DNA of 64,000 nucleotides, taken from NCBI RefSeq assembly GCF_900176355.1, contig NZ_FWXI01000001.1, positions 186,001 to 250,000 on the forward strand. The letters are read 5' to 3'. The notes beneath the pieces were generated by a model, which saw only the letters and a program-made list of their open reading frames with translations, ran no database searches and was not told the DNA's origin. Source of the DNA: Sporomusa malonica (GTDB taxonomy: Bacteria; Bacillota; Negativicutes; Sporomusales; Sporomusaceae). Both the position numbers and the translations under genes were made by a program. Below, piece after piece: positions 23,881 to 34,424 of the stretch. How positions within the stretch are numbered: position 1 is the first letter of the stretch; each line of letters begins with the position of its first letter.

Positions 23881-26800
23881 ATGGTTTTAATTTAACCAAA
23901 TGGTCACTTGAACATAAGCAATTCATTTATTTCTTCATCATGCTTTTCTTTCTTGCCGGCATCATTTCTTATAATAAGTTAGGCCGTATGGAAGATCCTG
24001 ACTTTACGATCAAACAAATGGTAGTAACGGTTGCCTGGCCGGGAGCTACCGCTCGCCAAATGGAAGAGCAAGTGACCGATAAAATTGAAAAAAAGCTTCA
24101 AGATTTGCCTGGCCTTGATTTCCTGAAAAGCTATTCTACTCCTGGGGGCAGTGTCATTTACGTCAATCTTAAAGATATGGTACCGAAGGCGGAAGTTCGC
24201 GGCAGGTGGGTAGAAGCTCGCAACATGGTTAATGATATGACCAGTTCATTATCGGATGGAGTCGTGGCTCCTCAGTTTAATGACCGGTTTGATGAAGTCT
24301 ACGGTGTTGTGTATGCCTTAACTGGTGACGGCTATTCTTATGAAGAGATGCGGGAAAAAGCCGAAAGAATTCGTCGCATCCTACTCGGTGTTTCCAGCGT
24401 GAAAAAAGTGCAATTATTAGGGGTTCAAACTGAGAAAATCTATATTGAAATAGAAAATAGTAAGCTCGCTCAATTAGGAATCGATCCCAGCTTAATAACT
24501 GCCACCCTGCAGACCCAAAATTCCCTGTCTGCCGCTGGTATGCTTGAAACTGCCACTGATAATGTGTACTTGCGGGTTACTGGTATATTTGAAAATCTTG
24601 ACCAGCTTCGCGAGACACCAATTCAAGCAGGCGGCCGTACCTTCCGTTTAGGTGATATAGCCAAAGTCACTCGAGCCTACGCGGAACCAAGCGACCCTAA
24701 GTTTTATTATAATGGCGTTCCAGCCCTGGGAATTTCGCTAGCTATGGAATCAGGCGGTAATATTCTTACCCTTGGGGAAAACCTAGAGAAAACAATCGCG
24801 CAGATCAAGCAAGAACTGCCTGCCGGACTAGAACTTCATCAGACGGTCAATCAACCGAAGGTAGTAGAAACTTCAATTAATGAGTTTGTAAAATCGTTGG
24901 CTGAAGCGATCATTATTGTCCTTATTGTAAGTTTTGCCAGTCTTGGTGTTCGCTCCGGCATCATCGTAGCGCTGAGCATTCCTTTGGTTATTGCGATCGT
25001 ATTTACCTTTATGAACCTTATGGGGATTGACCTGCAGAGAATATCTTTAGGAGCCCTTATTATTGCATTAGGGCTGTTAGTCGACGATGCAATTATCACC
25101 ATTGAAACCATGGTTGTTAAGCTGGAAGAGGGCTGGAGCAGATTTGATGCTGCTTGTTTTGCCTATACCTCTACCGCATATCCACGCTTAACTGGTGAGC
25201 TTGTCACAGTCGCAGGGTTTATTCCTGTTGGTTTTGCACCAGGCAGCGCTTCTGAGTATTGTGCTACCATCTTTTCTGTTGTAGCTATTTCGTTACTTAC
25301 CTCATGGATTGTCGCCGGTACGGCCACACCATTATTAGGTTACTTATTCATAAAAATTAAACCTAAGACCCATGACGAAGATGGGGCTAACTTACATAAC
25401 TCTAAATTTTATCTATTGTTTACAAAAGTTTTAACTTGGTGTTTGAACCACCGCAAATTCGTGTTAACCGCTACCGCGGGATGCTTTTTTGCATCGATTA
25501 GTTTACTGGGATTAGTTAGACAAGAATTTTTTCCTGCATCTACCCGCCCGGAGCTTATTATTCAGTTGAATCTACCAGAAGGTGCTAATGTCAAAAGCAG
25601 TGATGAAATCGCGCGGCAGTTTGCAGAGAAATTAGATGGAGATCCGTTGATCGATTTCTATACTTATCACGTAGGTGAAGGCGCTCCCCGTTTCGTCTTA
25701 AGCTTTGAGCCTACATTCAACAAAACTAACTTCTCTGAGTTTGTAATCGTAGCTAAAGATGCTGTGGCTCGTGACCAATTGCAGATCAAACTAAGAAAAG
25801 CTCTAAATGATGAATTTCCCGATGTTCTGGCCCATAGTAAGGTCATTGCTAATGGCCCGAGCGCTGACTATCCGGTTATGCTGCGTGTCAAAGGTGTCGA
25901 CCACGATAAAGTCCGGGAAATTGCCAAACAGGTTGAAAAAATTATGGCGGCTAATCCTAGCGTAACAAGTACAAATTTAAACTGGTATGAAAAAAGTAAA
26001 GTGATCCATCTGGAAATTGATCAGGATAAAGCTAGAAAGTTAGGTATCGCTTCGCAAACTTTGTCTACTTCTCTTCAAACACAGTTATCTGGTGCGCCGC
26101 TTTCCGAATTTCGGGACCGTGATAAAACAATTAGTATGGTCTTTCGCTTTGATGCCGAGAATCGTAATGATCCATCCCGTCTGAAAGACCTCAACATACA
26201 TATTGGCAACGGTAAGTATGTTCCTCTCGATCAAATTGCAAAAATCAAATTTGATGCAGAAGAGGGGTTGGTTTACTGGTATAATCTAAAGCCCATGATT
26301 ATCGTTCAGGCAGAAATTAAACCCGGCTTAACCGGTGACGATGTTACGGAACAAGTATACAAGGGTCTTGACGAATTGCAGGCTTCGCTGCCACTTGGCT
26401 ATAGTATCGAATACGATGGCTCGAAGGAATCCAGCATCAAAGCTTCCGAGTTTATCTCCAAACCTGTACCGGTAATGATTATAGCGATTATGATCCTCTT
26501 AATGATTCAACTGCAGAATATCCCTAAAATGGTATTAACTCTGCTGACTGCTCCGCTTGGTATCATCGGTGTTACCATTGGACTGTTGCTAACAGGAAAG
26601 CCTATGGGCTTTGTCGTTCAGTTGGGAATTTTGGCCTTGGCCGGAATTATTATGCGAAACTCAGTCATCTTGATGGATCAGATTGACCAGCAGCAAGCTG
26701 CCGGAGAAACATTATGGGATGCCATTATTAATGCTACTCTCATTCGTTTCCGCCCAATATTATTAACAGCAGCAGCGGCTATCCTGGGGATGATCCCCCT

Positions 26801-26969
26801 GGTTTCCAGTATCTTTTGGGGGCCTATGGCTATCGCTATCGCTAGCGGGTTATTTGGTGCAACTATATTGACACTCTTGGTATTACCCACAATGTATGCG
26901 GCGTGGTATAAAGCTAAATCTAATCAGAGTCAACATAGTACTTCCGAATCACATCTAAATCTGAACTGA
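23877..26969 (+). CDS. RND multidrug efflux pump, inner-membrane component
   Basis: A 1030-residue AcrB/MdtB-like proton-driven exporter with twelve predicted membrane helices (first at about 16-33, blocks at about 335-530 and 850-1010) and two large periplasmic loops. In the central helices are GALIIALGLLVDDAIITIE, with the acidic pair that carries protons, and the matching LAGIIMRNSVILMDQI in the second half. It starts at ATGA overlapping the adaptor stop. With the TetR repressor, small protein and adaptor it forms one inducible pump unit. Substrates cannot be predicted. Confidence 0.93.
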   Translation: MNGFNLTKWSLEHKQFIYFFIMLFFLAGIISYNKLGRMEDPDFTIKQMVVTVAWPGATARQMEEQVTDKIEKKLQDLPGLDFLKSYSTPGGSVIYVNLKDMVPKAEVRGRWVEARNMVNDMTSSLSDGVVAPQFNDRFDEVYGVVYALTGDGYSYEEMREKAERIRRILLGVSSVKKVQLLGVQTEKIYIEIENSKLAQLGIDPSLITATLQTQNSLSAAGMLETATDNVYLRVTGIFENLDQLRETPIQAGGRTFRLGDIAKVTRAYAEPSDPKFYYNGVPALGISLAMESGGNILTLGENLEKTIAQIKQELPAGLELHQTVNQPKVVETSINEFVKSLAEAIIIVLIVSFASLGVRSGIIVALSIPLVIAIVFTFMNLMGIDLQRISLGALIIALGLLVDDAIITIETMVVKLEEGWSRFDAACFAYTSTAYPRLTGELVTVAGFIPVGFAPGSASEYCATIFSVVAISLLTSWIVAGTATPLLGYLFIKIKPKTHDEDGANLHNSKFYLLFTKVLTWCLNHRKFVLTATAGCFFASISLLGLVRQEFFPASTRPELIIQLNLPEGANVKSSDEIARQFAEKLDGDPLIDFYTYHVGEGAPRFVLSFEPTFNKTNFSEFVIVAKDAVARDQLQIKLRKALNDEFPDVLAHSKVIANGPSADYPVMLRVKGVDHDKVREIAKQVEKIMAANPSVTSTNLNWYEKSKVIHLEIDQDKARKLGIASQTLSTSLQTQLSGAPLSEFRDRDKTISMVFRFDAENRNDPSRLKDLNIHIGNGKYVPLDQIAKIKFDAEEGLVYWYNLKPMIIVQAEIKPGLTGDDVTEQVYKGLDELQASLPLGYSIEYDGSKESSIKASEFISKPVPVMIIAIMILLMIQLQNIPKMVLTLLTAPLGIIGVTIGLLLTGKPMGFVVQLGILALAGIIMRNSVILMDQIDQQQAAGETLWDAIINATLIRFRPILLTAAAAILGMIPLVSSIFWGPMAIAIASGLFGATILTLLVLPTMYAAWYKAKSNQSQHSTSESHLNLN

Positions 26970-27120
26970 TCTATCCTAAAATAGCGGAAGCTAAAATTAT
27001 AAGTTAGGGTACGTCTTTTGCTCAATAATAGGTGGATTTGCAAGGCCAACGGATTGCCTCCACCAATCATATGTACAAAAAGGAGAGGAACACCTCGACG
27101 TGCTCCTCGTAGATAACCAT

Positions 27121-27160
27121 CGGCTTTCGCCATAGACTCGGCGAAAGTCGTGTTTTTCTT
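27121..27160 (+). terminator. Terminator before the activator gene
   Basis: CGGCTTTCGCC and GGCGAAAGTCG form an 11-base stem (one wobble) followed by TGTTTTTCTTT; about 150 bases after the pump gene. The rest of 26970-27266 shows no gene. Confidence 0.75.
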
Positions 27161-27266
27161 TGCAACAGGGCATGCAGGAATAAGATGAGTGATAGCGAAT
27201 ATGACAATAGAATATTTTTATAATATAACAATAGTTAATCTATTGCAAATCTATGATAGGTGGTCT

Positions 27267-28046
27267 ATGAAGGATAAAATAGTTGTTGGTATTGATGCTG
27301 GTTCCTCAGCCATTAAACTTAGCTTGTATGATGGCGAAACCATGGAAAGCTTTCTAAGCCCTGCTGGCTGGAACCCCAAGGAACAAGCAGCTGGTCTGCT
27401 GCAGGAAACGCTTGCCGCAAGGGGCATCAATTGTGCTGCCTACATCGTGGGAACAGGCTACGGGCGGCTCAATCTGCCGTTTGTAACCAAGGCCATGACC
27501 GAGATAACCTGCCATGCCAGGGGCGCGGTCTACCTGATGCCTGAGGCCAGGACTGTCATTGATATCGGTGGACAGGATGCCAAAGCCATTAGAGTAGATG
27601 CGCAAGGTAAGGTGCAGGATTTTGTTATGAATGATAAATGCGCCGCGGGAACAGGCCGGTTTTTGCAGGTTATGGCTAATGCGCTAGGTCTTGATGTTGC
27701 TGAGATTGGCAGTATTGAGGTCGGGGTTGGCAGCCAAGTGTGCACGATAAATTCCATGTGCACCGTATTTGCTGAATCTGAGGTTATCGGTCTTGTCAAC
27801 AGGGGTGTTTCCCGTGAGGCTATCATTGCTGCCCTATATGTATCAATTGCTAACCGCGTGGCTGCTATGGCGGCAGGGATTCAGCCAGCGCCGCCGGTAG
27901 CCTTTACTGGTGGTGTGGCGAAGAATCAGGCGCTCAAGTGTCAGCTTGAGATCAGGCTGGGGCTACCGGTCATTACTGTAGAGCAGGCGGTATTTGCTGG
28001 TTCTATCGGGGCTGCGCTGTACGCCTGGGATGCTCTTAATAAATAG
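27267..28046 (+). CDS. 2-hydroxyacyl-CoA dehydratase activator-type ATPase (DCCP reductase-like)
   Basis: A 259-residue ASKHA-fold ATPase of the BcrAD/HgdC/YjiL family. Motifs are GIDAGSSAIKLSLYD (about 8-22), DIGGQDAKAI (about 99-108), the cluster cysteine in DKCAAGTGRFL and the second in MCTVFAESEVI, which together hold one [4Fe-4S] cluster between two subunits, and a C-terminal FTGGVAKN. ATP hydrolysis drives transfer of a low-potential electron to the partner encoded next. ATG 27267 is chosen because GATAGGTGG lies ahead and all homologues start here; the frame is open further upstream. Confidence 0.9.
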   Translation: MKDKIVVGIDAGSSAIKLSLYDGETMESFLSPAGWNPKEQAAGLLQETLAARGINCAAYIVGTGYGRLNLPFVTKAMTEITCHARGAVYLMPEARTVIDIGGQDAKAIRVDAQGKVQDFVMNDKCAAGTGRFLQVMANALGLDVAEIGSIEVGVGSQVCTINSMCTVFAESEVIGLVNRGVSREAIIAALYVSIANRVAAMAAGIQPAPPVAFTGGVAKNQALKCQLEIRLGLPVITVEQAVFAGSIGAALYAWDALNK

Positions 28047-28079
28047 TTTTAAAAGAATATATAGATGGGGGAGAAGTAT

Positions 28080-29189
28080 ATGTCAGATCCGTTTACTATG
28101 CTCAAAAATATTAAAGAGACAGGTAAGAAAGTGGTGGGTTTTTACTGTGTCTATGCGCCGCAAGAGGTCGTACTGGCTGCTGATGCACTGGGGTTTGCCC
28201 TGTGCGCTACCAAAGAAGAGCCAATTGCCGACGGTGAGAAAACACTACCGCGTAATTTTTGCCCACTCATTAAATCCTCTTATGGTTTTGCCGTGACTGA
28301 TAAGTGTCCATATTTTGTGCACTCAGACATCATTATTGGTGAAACAACTTGTGACGGCAAGAAAAAAATGTTTGAGCTCATGAAAACCTTTAAACCTGTG
28401 CATGTAATGAAACTGCCGCAGAGTTATCTTGATGAAAGCGATAAGGCGTATTGGTTGAATGAGGTAAAAATACTGAAAGAACTCTTGGAAGTAGAGCTCG
28501 GAACTACGATTACTGATGAAAAACTACGGGAAGCCATTAAGATACTGAATGAAGAACGCCTCCTTATGCAGCAACTGGCTGAATATATGAAAAATGACCC
28601 AGTACCCATGACCGGACAAGACTTCCTAAAACTTATGTGGGGCCGGAATTTTGTCACCGATCGAGCTGACTTTGCTGAGCAAATTAAGGCGATTATCAGT
28701 GATATGGAAGATAGTGTGGCCAAGGGCGAAGCCGCTATGCCTAAAGGTGCAAAGCGGATTCTGGTTACTGGTGTGCCGACAGGTGTAGGCGCTGAAAAGG
28801 TGATAAAAATTATCGAGGACTGTGGCGCAGCTGTTGTGTATATCGAAAATTGTTCAGGTATGAAACAGTTTGTTACCCTTGTAGATGAGACCAAGCCGCC
28901 GCTGGAGGCTATTGCCGAGAAATATTTGGCAACCCCCTGTTCCTGTATGAGTCCTAATCCGATCCGCCAGCAGCATCTTGTCCAGTTGGTGAAGGACTAT
29001 CGTGCTGACGGGGTTGTTGATATTACTTGGCAAGGCTGCCATACTTATAATGTGGAAAGCCGGGTAGTTAAAGAGTTCTTGAAACAGAACGGTGATATCC
29101 CATTCCTGCAAGTGGAGACTGACTACTCCCAAGGCGATGTCGAACAAATAAAAACAAGGATTCAGGCTTTCTTGGAGATGATGGCGTAA
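28080..29189 (+). CDS. Double-cubane-cluster-type protein (HgdB/YjiM family)
   Basis: A 369-residue protein of the 2-hydroxyglutaryl-CoA dehydratase D-component family (COG1775). Conserved cysteines are in VGFYCVYAP, NFCPLIKSS, DKCPYF, ETTCDGKKKM, PCSCMSPNP and WQGCHTYN. Here it stands alone with only an activator ATPase, 33 bases downstream of it, as in yjiL-yjiM and the characterised double-cubane protein/reductase pair of Carboxydothermus; real dehydratases have two related subunits and CoA-transferase neighbours. So an ATP-dependent reductase of an unknown small molecule is more likely than a 2-hydroxyacyl-CoA dehydratase. ATG 28080 follows GGGGGAGAAG. Confidence 0.85.
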   Translation: MSDPFTMLKNIKETGKKVVGFYCVYAPQEVVLAADALGFALCATKEEPIADGEKTLPRNFCPLIKSSYGFAVTDKCPYFVHSDIIIGETTCDGKKKMFELMKTFKPVHVMKLPQSYLDESDKAYWLNEVKILKELLEVELGTTITDEKLREAIKILNEERLLMQQLAEYMKNDPVPMTGQDFLKLMWGRNFVTDRADFAEQIKAIISDMEDSVAKGEAAMPKGAKRILVTGVPTGVGAEKVIKIIEDCGAAVVYIENCSGMKQFVTLVDETKPPLEAIAEKYLATPCSCMSPNPIRQQHLVQLVKDYRADGVVDITWQGCHTYNVESRVVKEFLKQNGDIPFLQVETDYSQGDVEQIKTRIQAFLEMMA

Positions 29190-29825
29190 TTAAATACGCT
29201 TCTGGCAAACAGTCTCAACTGGACATCCTGCGCAGGACGGTTTCTTTTTGCAGTGCCGTTTCGCGTGTTCAACAATCAGAGCGTGAAACTCGTTATATAG
29301 GTACACATCTCTGGGCAGGCTTGCCTCAATCTTCAGGCGCAAGTCGTCATAGGCAGTTGGTATGTCATAACCAAGCCTGGACAATATGCGTTTCGTATAG
29401 GTATCTATTACAAAAAACGGCTTATGCAAGGCGTATAGCAAAATAGAATCGGCGGTTTCTCTGCCGATGCCTTTGACTGAGAGCAGTTCAGTTCGGAGCA
29501 ATTCACCATCAATGTGGGCTGCCTTTTCAATGGTATACTCATACTTTCCATACCACTCGGTAAGTGCCTTGAGTTTGATCGCCTTTTGATTATAATACCC
29601 GCTTGAACGAATGATCTGGGCTAGTTCATCGCAATTTACATGGGCAATAAAGGCTGGGGATAGGCGGTCACCAAAGTTGGCTATGGCCTTTCCAACGTTG
29701 GTCCAGGTGGTGTTTTGTGTCAGGATGGCACCAACCATCATTTCAAAAGGGGTTTTTGCAGGCCACCAATGCCGTTTGTTATAAGCGTGTAGAAGGGTAC
29801 AAAATAATTCATGCAATCCGTTCAT
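29190..29825 (-). CDS. Endonuclease III-like DNA glycosylase (MagIII type)
   Basis: A 211-residue helix-hairpin-helix DNA glycosylase. The N-terminus has the subfamily pattern RHWWPAKTPFEMMVGAILTQ; the HhH is SVKGIGRETADSILL (about 116-130); the catalytic aspartate is D141 in FVIDTYT; C192, C198, C201 and C207 bind a [4Fe-4S] cluster. The lysine that makes Nth bifunctional (GVGRKTA) is a glutamate, E123, so this should be a monofunctional glycosylase without lyase activity, as in MagIII 3-methyladenine glycosylases. It is convergent with the double-cubane gene, with no space between the two stops. Confidence 0.87.
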   Translation of the reverse strand: MNGLHELFCTLLHAYNKRHWWPAKTPFEMMVGAILTQNTTWTNVGKAIANFGDRLSPAFIAHVNCDELAQIIRSSGYYNQKAIKLKALTEWYGKYEYTIEKAAHIDGELLRTELLSVKGIGRETADSILLYALHKPFFVIDTYTKRILSRLGYDIPTAYDDLRLKIEASLPRDVYLYNEFHALIVEHAKRHCKKKPSCAGCPVETVCQKRI

Positions 29826-29956
29826 TGATCAAGCTCCTTTGGTAGCTAAGTAGTCATGTATTGTATCAATGTGCAGGTAGTCCATTCAGAGAAGAACGAT
29901 ATGTGTCTTTTATTATAATATGCAGGCCTATTTATAGCAAAACGTTAAAACGATAC

Positions 29957-29985
29957 TTGACAAATAAATTCTGCTTAGGTATCAT
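29957..29985 (+). promoter_or_regulatory. Promoter of the SAM-I/metXY transcript
   Basis: TTGACA (29957-29962), 17 bases, TATCAT (29980-29985). The riboswitch begins about 30 bases downstream. Confidence 0.8.
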
Positions 29986-30016
29986 GTATACATCTACTTG
30001 AAAAGTTAATATTTTA

Positions 30017-30126
30017 CTCTTATCCAGAGAGGTCGAGGGACTGGCCCGATGACACCCAGCAACCGGCGTAATTACGCAGTGGTGCTAATTCCAGCAGGAA
30101 TCAGTAGAATTCCTGGGAGATGAGAG
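30017..30126 (+). ncRNA. SAM-I (S-box) riboswitch
   Basis: All core blocks are present: CTCTTATCCAGAGAGGTCGAG, GGGACTGGCCCGATGA, CACCCAGCAACCGGC, GGTGCTAATTCCAGC and CCTGGGAGATGAGAG. The P1 stem is CTCTTATC (30017-30024) with GATGAGAG (30119-30126). Binding of S-adenosylmethionine would favour the terminator that follows and shut off metX-metY when methionine is plentiful. Confidence 0.97.
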
Positions 30127-30146
30127 GGGATTGGCCGCAAATAATG

Positions 30147-30180
30147 AGCCCCCTCTTAGCGAGGGGGCTTTTAAATTTTT
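30147..30180 (+). terminator. Expression-platform terminator of the SAM-I riboswitch
   Basis: AGCCCCCTC-TTAGC-GAGGGGGCT followed by TTTAAATTTTT. The 5' arm can instead pair with GAGAGGGG of the aptamer end, giving the antiterminator. Confidence 0.9.
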
Positions 30181-30231
30181 AAAACTAGTCAATAGTTAAG
30201 GTAAGTACATTGAAAAGGAGGGTTTGCATCC

Positions 30232-31446
30232 ATGGTTGTTACCTTTTTTCCTGGCTTTAAGTGGCGGCCGCAGCTCAAGCTAGCGCAGGTAGCCTGTCCG
30301 GAAAATCCGCTCGAACTAACGCAGGGTGGCTATTTAACCGACGTTACGGTAGCCTATGAGACTTACGGCAAACTGTCAGACGCTCGAGATAATGTGATTC
30401 TGGTGGCTCATGCGTTAACTGGCGACAGTCATCCTGCGGCCCATGACCAGTATGACGGGCAGGGCTGGTGGGAACCGTTAATCGGCCAAGGGCGACCTCT
30501 TGATACTGATCGGTTTTTTGTTATTTGCGCCAATGTATTGGGCGGCTGCCAAGGGACAACAGGTCCGGCTTCACCTGACCCCGCTAGCGGTAAACCGTAC
30601 GGAATGAGTTTTCCAGAGGTTACGATTAAAGATATGGTGCAGGTACAGAAGCGCCTGCTGGATGTGCTCGGAATTCAGCATTTGGCGATGGTTGTTGGCG
30701 GTTCGATGGGGGGGATGCAGGCGCTTCAGTGGGTGGTAAGTTATCCTGGATTTATAGATGCAGCCATTATTATTGCCGCTCCAGGCTATTCAGCACCACA
30801 GGCCATTGCTTATAATCGCGTAGGTCGTCAGGCCATAATCCTTGATCCTGCCTGGCAAAACGGTGAATACTACGGCGAGCTGGGGCCGAAAAAAGGTCTT
30901 GCTGCCGCCAGAGCGCTGGGGCTGATTACCTATCAGAGTGAAGTGTCCATGGCTAATAAATTTGGCCGCCGGACGCGCGGCGGGCAGTTTGAGGTTGAAA
31001 ACTACCTTGACTACCAAGGGGAAAGCATTGTCAAAAGGTTTGATGCCAATTCCTATTTGTATCTGCTGCGAGCAATGGATCTCTTTGATGTAAGCACTGG
31101 ATACGCCTCCTACGAGGCGGCATTGGCTCAGATTGACGCCCGGGTATTGGTGGTAGGGATAAGTTCAGATATTTTATATCCACCTTACCAGCAGGAAGAA
31201 TTGGCAGAAACTATGCGCAGGGTGGGTGTTCGCACCGACTTTGCCGTTATTGACAGTCCGCACGGGCATGACGGATTTTTGATTGACTTTCAGTTGCTTA
31301 GACCCGTATTGTCCAGATTTATCAACAAGGCATTGCCAGTCGCTGCACCTATATCACTCAGGCAATGGGGCATGTTCAGGGCATCAAATCTGGCCTATTT
31401 AGGCGCTCGGCTAGTCCCGGAAATGCAGGTCAAAGAGGCGCAGTAG
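30232..31446 (+). CDS. metX: Homoserine O-acetyltransferase
   Basis: A 404-residue alpha/beta-hydrolase-fold enzyme that transfers acetyl from acetyl-CoA to homoserine, the first committed step of methionine synthesis. It has YETYGKLSDARDNVILVAHALTG-type sequence (split here at about 42-64), the nucleophile S158 in GGSMGGMQALQW, a late aspartate in DILYPPYQ and the catalytic histidine in PHGHDGFLIDF. The start at 30232 follows AAGGAGG. It is under the SAM-I riboswitch and 88 bases before metY. Confidence 0.95.
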   Translation: MVVTFFPGFKWRPQLKLAQVACPENPLELTQGGYLTDVTVAYETYGKLSDARDNVILVAHALTGDSHPAAHDQYDGQGWWEPLIGQGRPLDTDRFFVICANVLGGCQGTTGPASPDPASGKPYGMSFPEVTIKDMVQVQKRLLDVLGIQHLAMVVGGSMGGMQALQWVVSYPGFIDAAIIIAAPGYSAPQAIAYNRVGRQAIILDPAWQNGEYYGELGPKKGLAAARALGLITYQSEVSMANKFGRRTRGGQFEVENYLDYQGESIVKRFDANSYLYLLRAMDLFDVSTGYASYEAALAQIDARVLVVGISSDILYPPYQQEELAETMRRVGVRTDFAVIDSPHGHDGFLIDFQLLRPVLSRFINKALPVAAPISLRQWGMFRASNLAYLGARLVPEMQVKEAQ

Positions 31447-31510
31447 GAATAATACCTTCGAAATCCTGCAGTTATCCTGAGTCGCGGGTGATAGTTTTGA
31501 CACATAATAA

Positions 31511-32824
<1,314 letters not shown>

Positions 32825-32951
32825 GTACTTCTCTCCCTCTTCCTATAGCCTCAAGTAATTATAACTATGCGTAATATGTATTTTACTTAGTAGGGCAACG
32901 TGCTTACAATAAATGTAAGCATTGAGGCGTTAGGCGAAGGGGAGAAAGTAG

Positions 32952-33119
32952 ATGCAGGCATTACTAACATGGATATTAGGATACAAATTGCCTTATAGTA
33001 ACATTGAGACAACGAAACCAGGGGTGCTTGTTGATAAGAGGGCAAAGGTTGTGCCTCTTCCTATCACGCGGGATATAACACAGACAAAAGAATTCTGGGA
33101 TAAGGCAGTGATGTCATAG
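32952..33119 (+). CDS. Small hypothetical protein
   Basis: A 55-residue open frame, MQALLTWILGYKLPYSNI to WDKAVMS. It has AAGGGGAG seven bases ahead of the ATG and a very strong hairpin with T-run downstream (33172-33215), which are signs of a true gene. Net charge is positive, with a short hydrophobic start. I do not recognise it; it could belong to the metXY transcript or be separate. Confidence 0.45.
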   Translation: MQALLTWILGYKLPYSNIETTKPGVLVDKRAKVVPLPITRDITQTKEFWDKAVMS

Positions 33120-33141
33120 GGGGACTGCAGAGGAAACATTC

Positions 33142-33171
33142 TTGACATTAAGTGGTAAGGCCAGTCATAGT
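33142..33171 (+). promoter_or_regulatory. Possible promoter of the LysR gene
   Basis: TTGACA (33142-33147) and CATAGT (33166-33171), 18 bases apart. The start of the RNA would fall in the hairpin at 33172-33212. Confidence 0.4.
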
Positions 33172-33212
33172 ATAAGGTATATAGTTCCTTTCTTTGGAAC
33201 TATATACCTTAT
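33172..33212 (+). terminator. Perfect 17-base hairpin between the small gene and the LysR gene
   Basis: ATAAGGTATATAGTTCC and GGAACTATATACCTTAT are perfect inverted repeats around a 7-base loop, followed by TTTTGG. It can terminate the small gene, but also overlaps the presumed start of the LysR transcript, so it may be a LysR binding site or attenuator. Confidence 0.65.
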
Positions 33213-33237
33213 TTTGGTAATTAGAGGTACAAGTATT

Positions 33238-34140
33238 TTGGATATTCTGCATTTGACATATTTTATTGAAGTCGCTAAGCAGGTAAGCTTTACCAAGGCG
33301 GCTCAAGCGCTCCATGTTTCTCAGCCGTCAATCAGCAAGATGGTGCGGAATCTGGAGGACGAACTTGGGGTTACATTAATTAACCGGTCTGCGCGCCAGA
33401 TCAAGTTAACTGATGCCGGGCAGGCTCTGTATGAACGCGGCCTTAAGATTATTGACTCGTTCAACAATGTAGCCGCCGATCTTGATGACTTGATGGGCGG
33501 ACGCAAGGGGCAGATTCGCATTGGTATTCCACCGATGGTTGAGACAAGCTTTTTTGCCATCGCCATCGGCGAATTTAAGAAAAAGTACCCTAACATCATT
33601 ATCGATTTGGTGGAAGTCGGCTCCAAAGCTGTAGAAGGCATGGTTGAGGAGGGTAAGCTTGATATTGGCGTAGTCGTATTACCAGTAAAGAACAAAGCGG
33701 ATTTTTCGATGTTCGCTTTTGTCAAAGATCCGATTTTGCTTATCGTCCACCCTGAGCACCGGCTAGCTGCACAGGATATCGCCCATATTGCCGACTTAGA
33801 GAATGAATCTGTTGTTATGTTCCGCAAGGACTTTGCCCTGCATGATCATATTGTGGAAAAATGCCGCGAGCATGGGTTTATGCCTAAGGTATTATGCGAA
33901 AGCTCCCAGTGGGATTTTATGGTGGAAATCGTGGCTGCCAAACTGGGTGTAGCCTTACTGCCTAAAGTGGTATGCGACAAGCTTGGCCGTGATGTTGTTA
34001 AGTCCCTGCCAATTGCCGAGGAAATTAGGCCCTGGCATTTGGCTGTAATCTGGAAAAAGGATACATACCTGTCATTCGCTGCCCGCGAATGGCTAAAATA
34101 TGCCGCCTGTTTATTTGGTGTTGAAGTAACCTTAGACTAA
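33238..34140 (+). CDS. LysR-family transcriptional regulator
   Basis: A 300-residue regulator. The winged helix-turn-helix is at about residues 1-60 (HLTYFIEVAKQVSFTKAAQALHVSQPSISKMVRNLE), followed by the periplasmic-binding-protein-like effector domain (KGQIRIGIPPMVE...). TTG 33238 is chosen as the start because the family begins at MDI-LxxFxxVA and AGAGGT stands upstream; an in-frame extension to 33142 would include the hairpin and is unlikely. Its target and effector are unknown; metXY and the 55-residue gene lie upstream, an ABC-2 permease downstream. Confidence 0.87.
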   Translation: MDILHLTYFIEVAKQVSFTKAAQALHVSQPSISKMVRNLEDELGVTLINRSARQIKLTDAGQALYERGLKIIDSFNNVAADLDDLMGGRKGQIRIGIPPMVETSFFAIAIGEFKKKYPNIIIDLVEVGSKAVEGMVEEGKLDIGVVVLPVKNKADFSMFAFVKDPILLIVHPEHRLAAQDIAHIADLENESVVMFRKDFALHDHIVEKCREHGFMPKVLCESSQWDFMVEIVAAKLGVALLPKVVCDKLGRDVVKSLPIAEEIRPWHLAVIWKKDTYLSFAAREWLKYAACLFGVEVTLD

Positions 34141-34172
34141 AGCCGGACTCAAGCAGAGTCCGGCTTTTTTAC
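34141..34172 (+). terminator. Terminator of the LysR gene
   Basis: AGCCGGACTC-AAGCAG-AGTCCGGCT followed by TTTTTT; starts directly after the stop codon. The following 34173-34424 shows no gene. Confidence 0.9.
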
Positions 34173-34424
34173 ACAAAAAAAAAGCCTTAGACACCTGGTC
34201 TTTTGGCTCATGACGTGGGCATAATTAATGCCTATAGTCAGTTTACACTTTGCGTTGATAAAGGTAAAATACATAATAAGCATAACTGCTATTACCGAAA
34301 GTTATAGGGATTTTAGATATTCTCTTTTTGCACTGTAATGGGTTATACAGGATATTTGCTTGTGTAGCGCGAAGTACAGGAAATATAATCTAAGGAAATC
34401 GAGACGTGAAGGGTTGGAGACATT

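Noticed and set aside
28080..29189. 2-hydroxyglutaryl-CoA dehydratase subunit
   Set aside because: Only one B/C-type subunit is present and there is no CoA-transferase or acyl-CoA dehydrogenase nearby; the pair looks like the double-cubane system.
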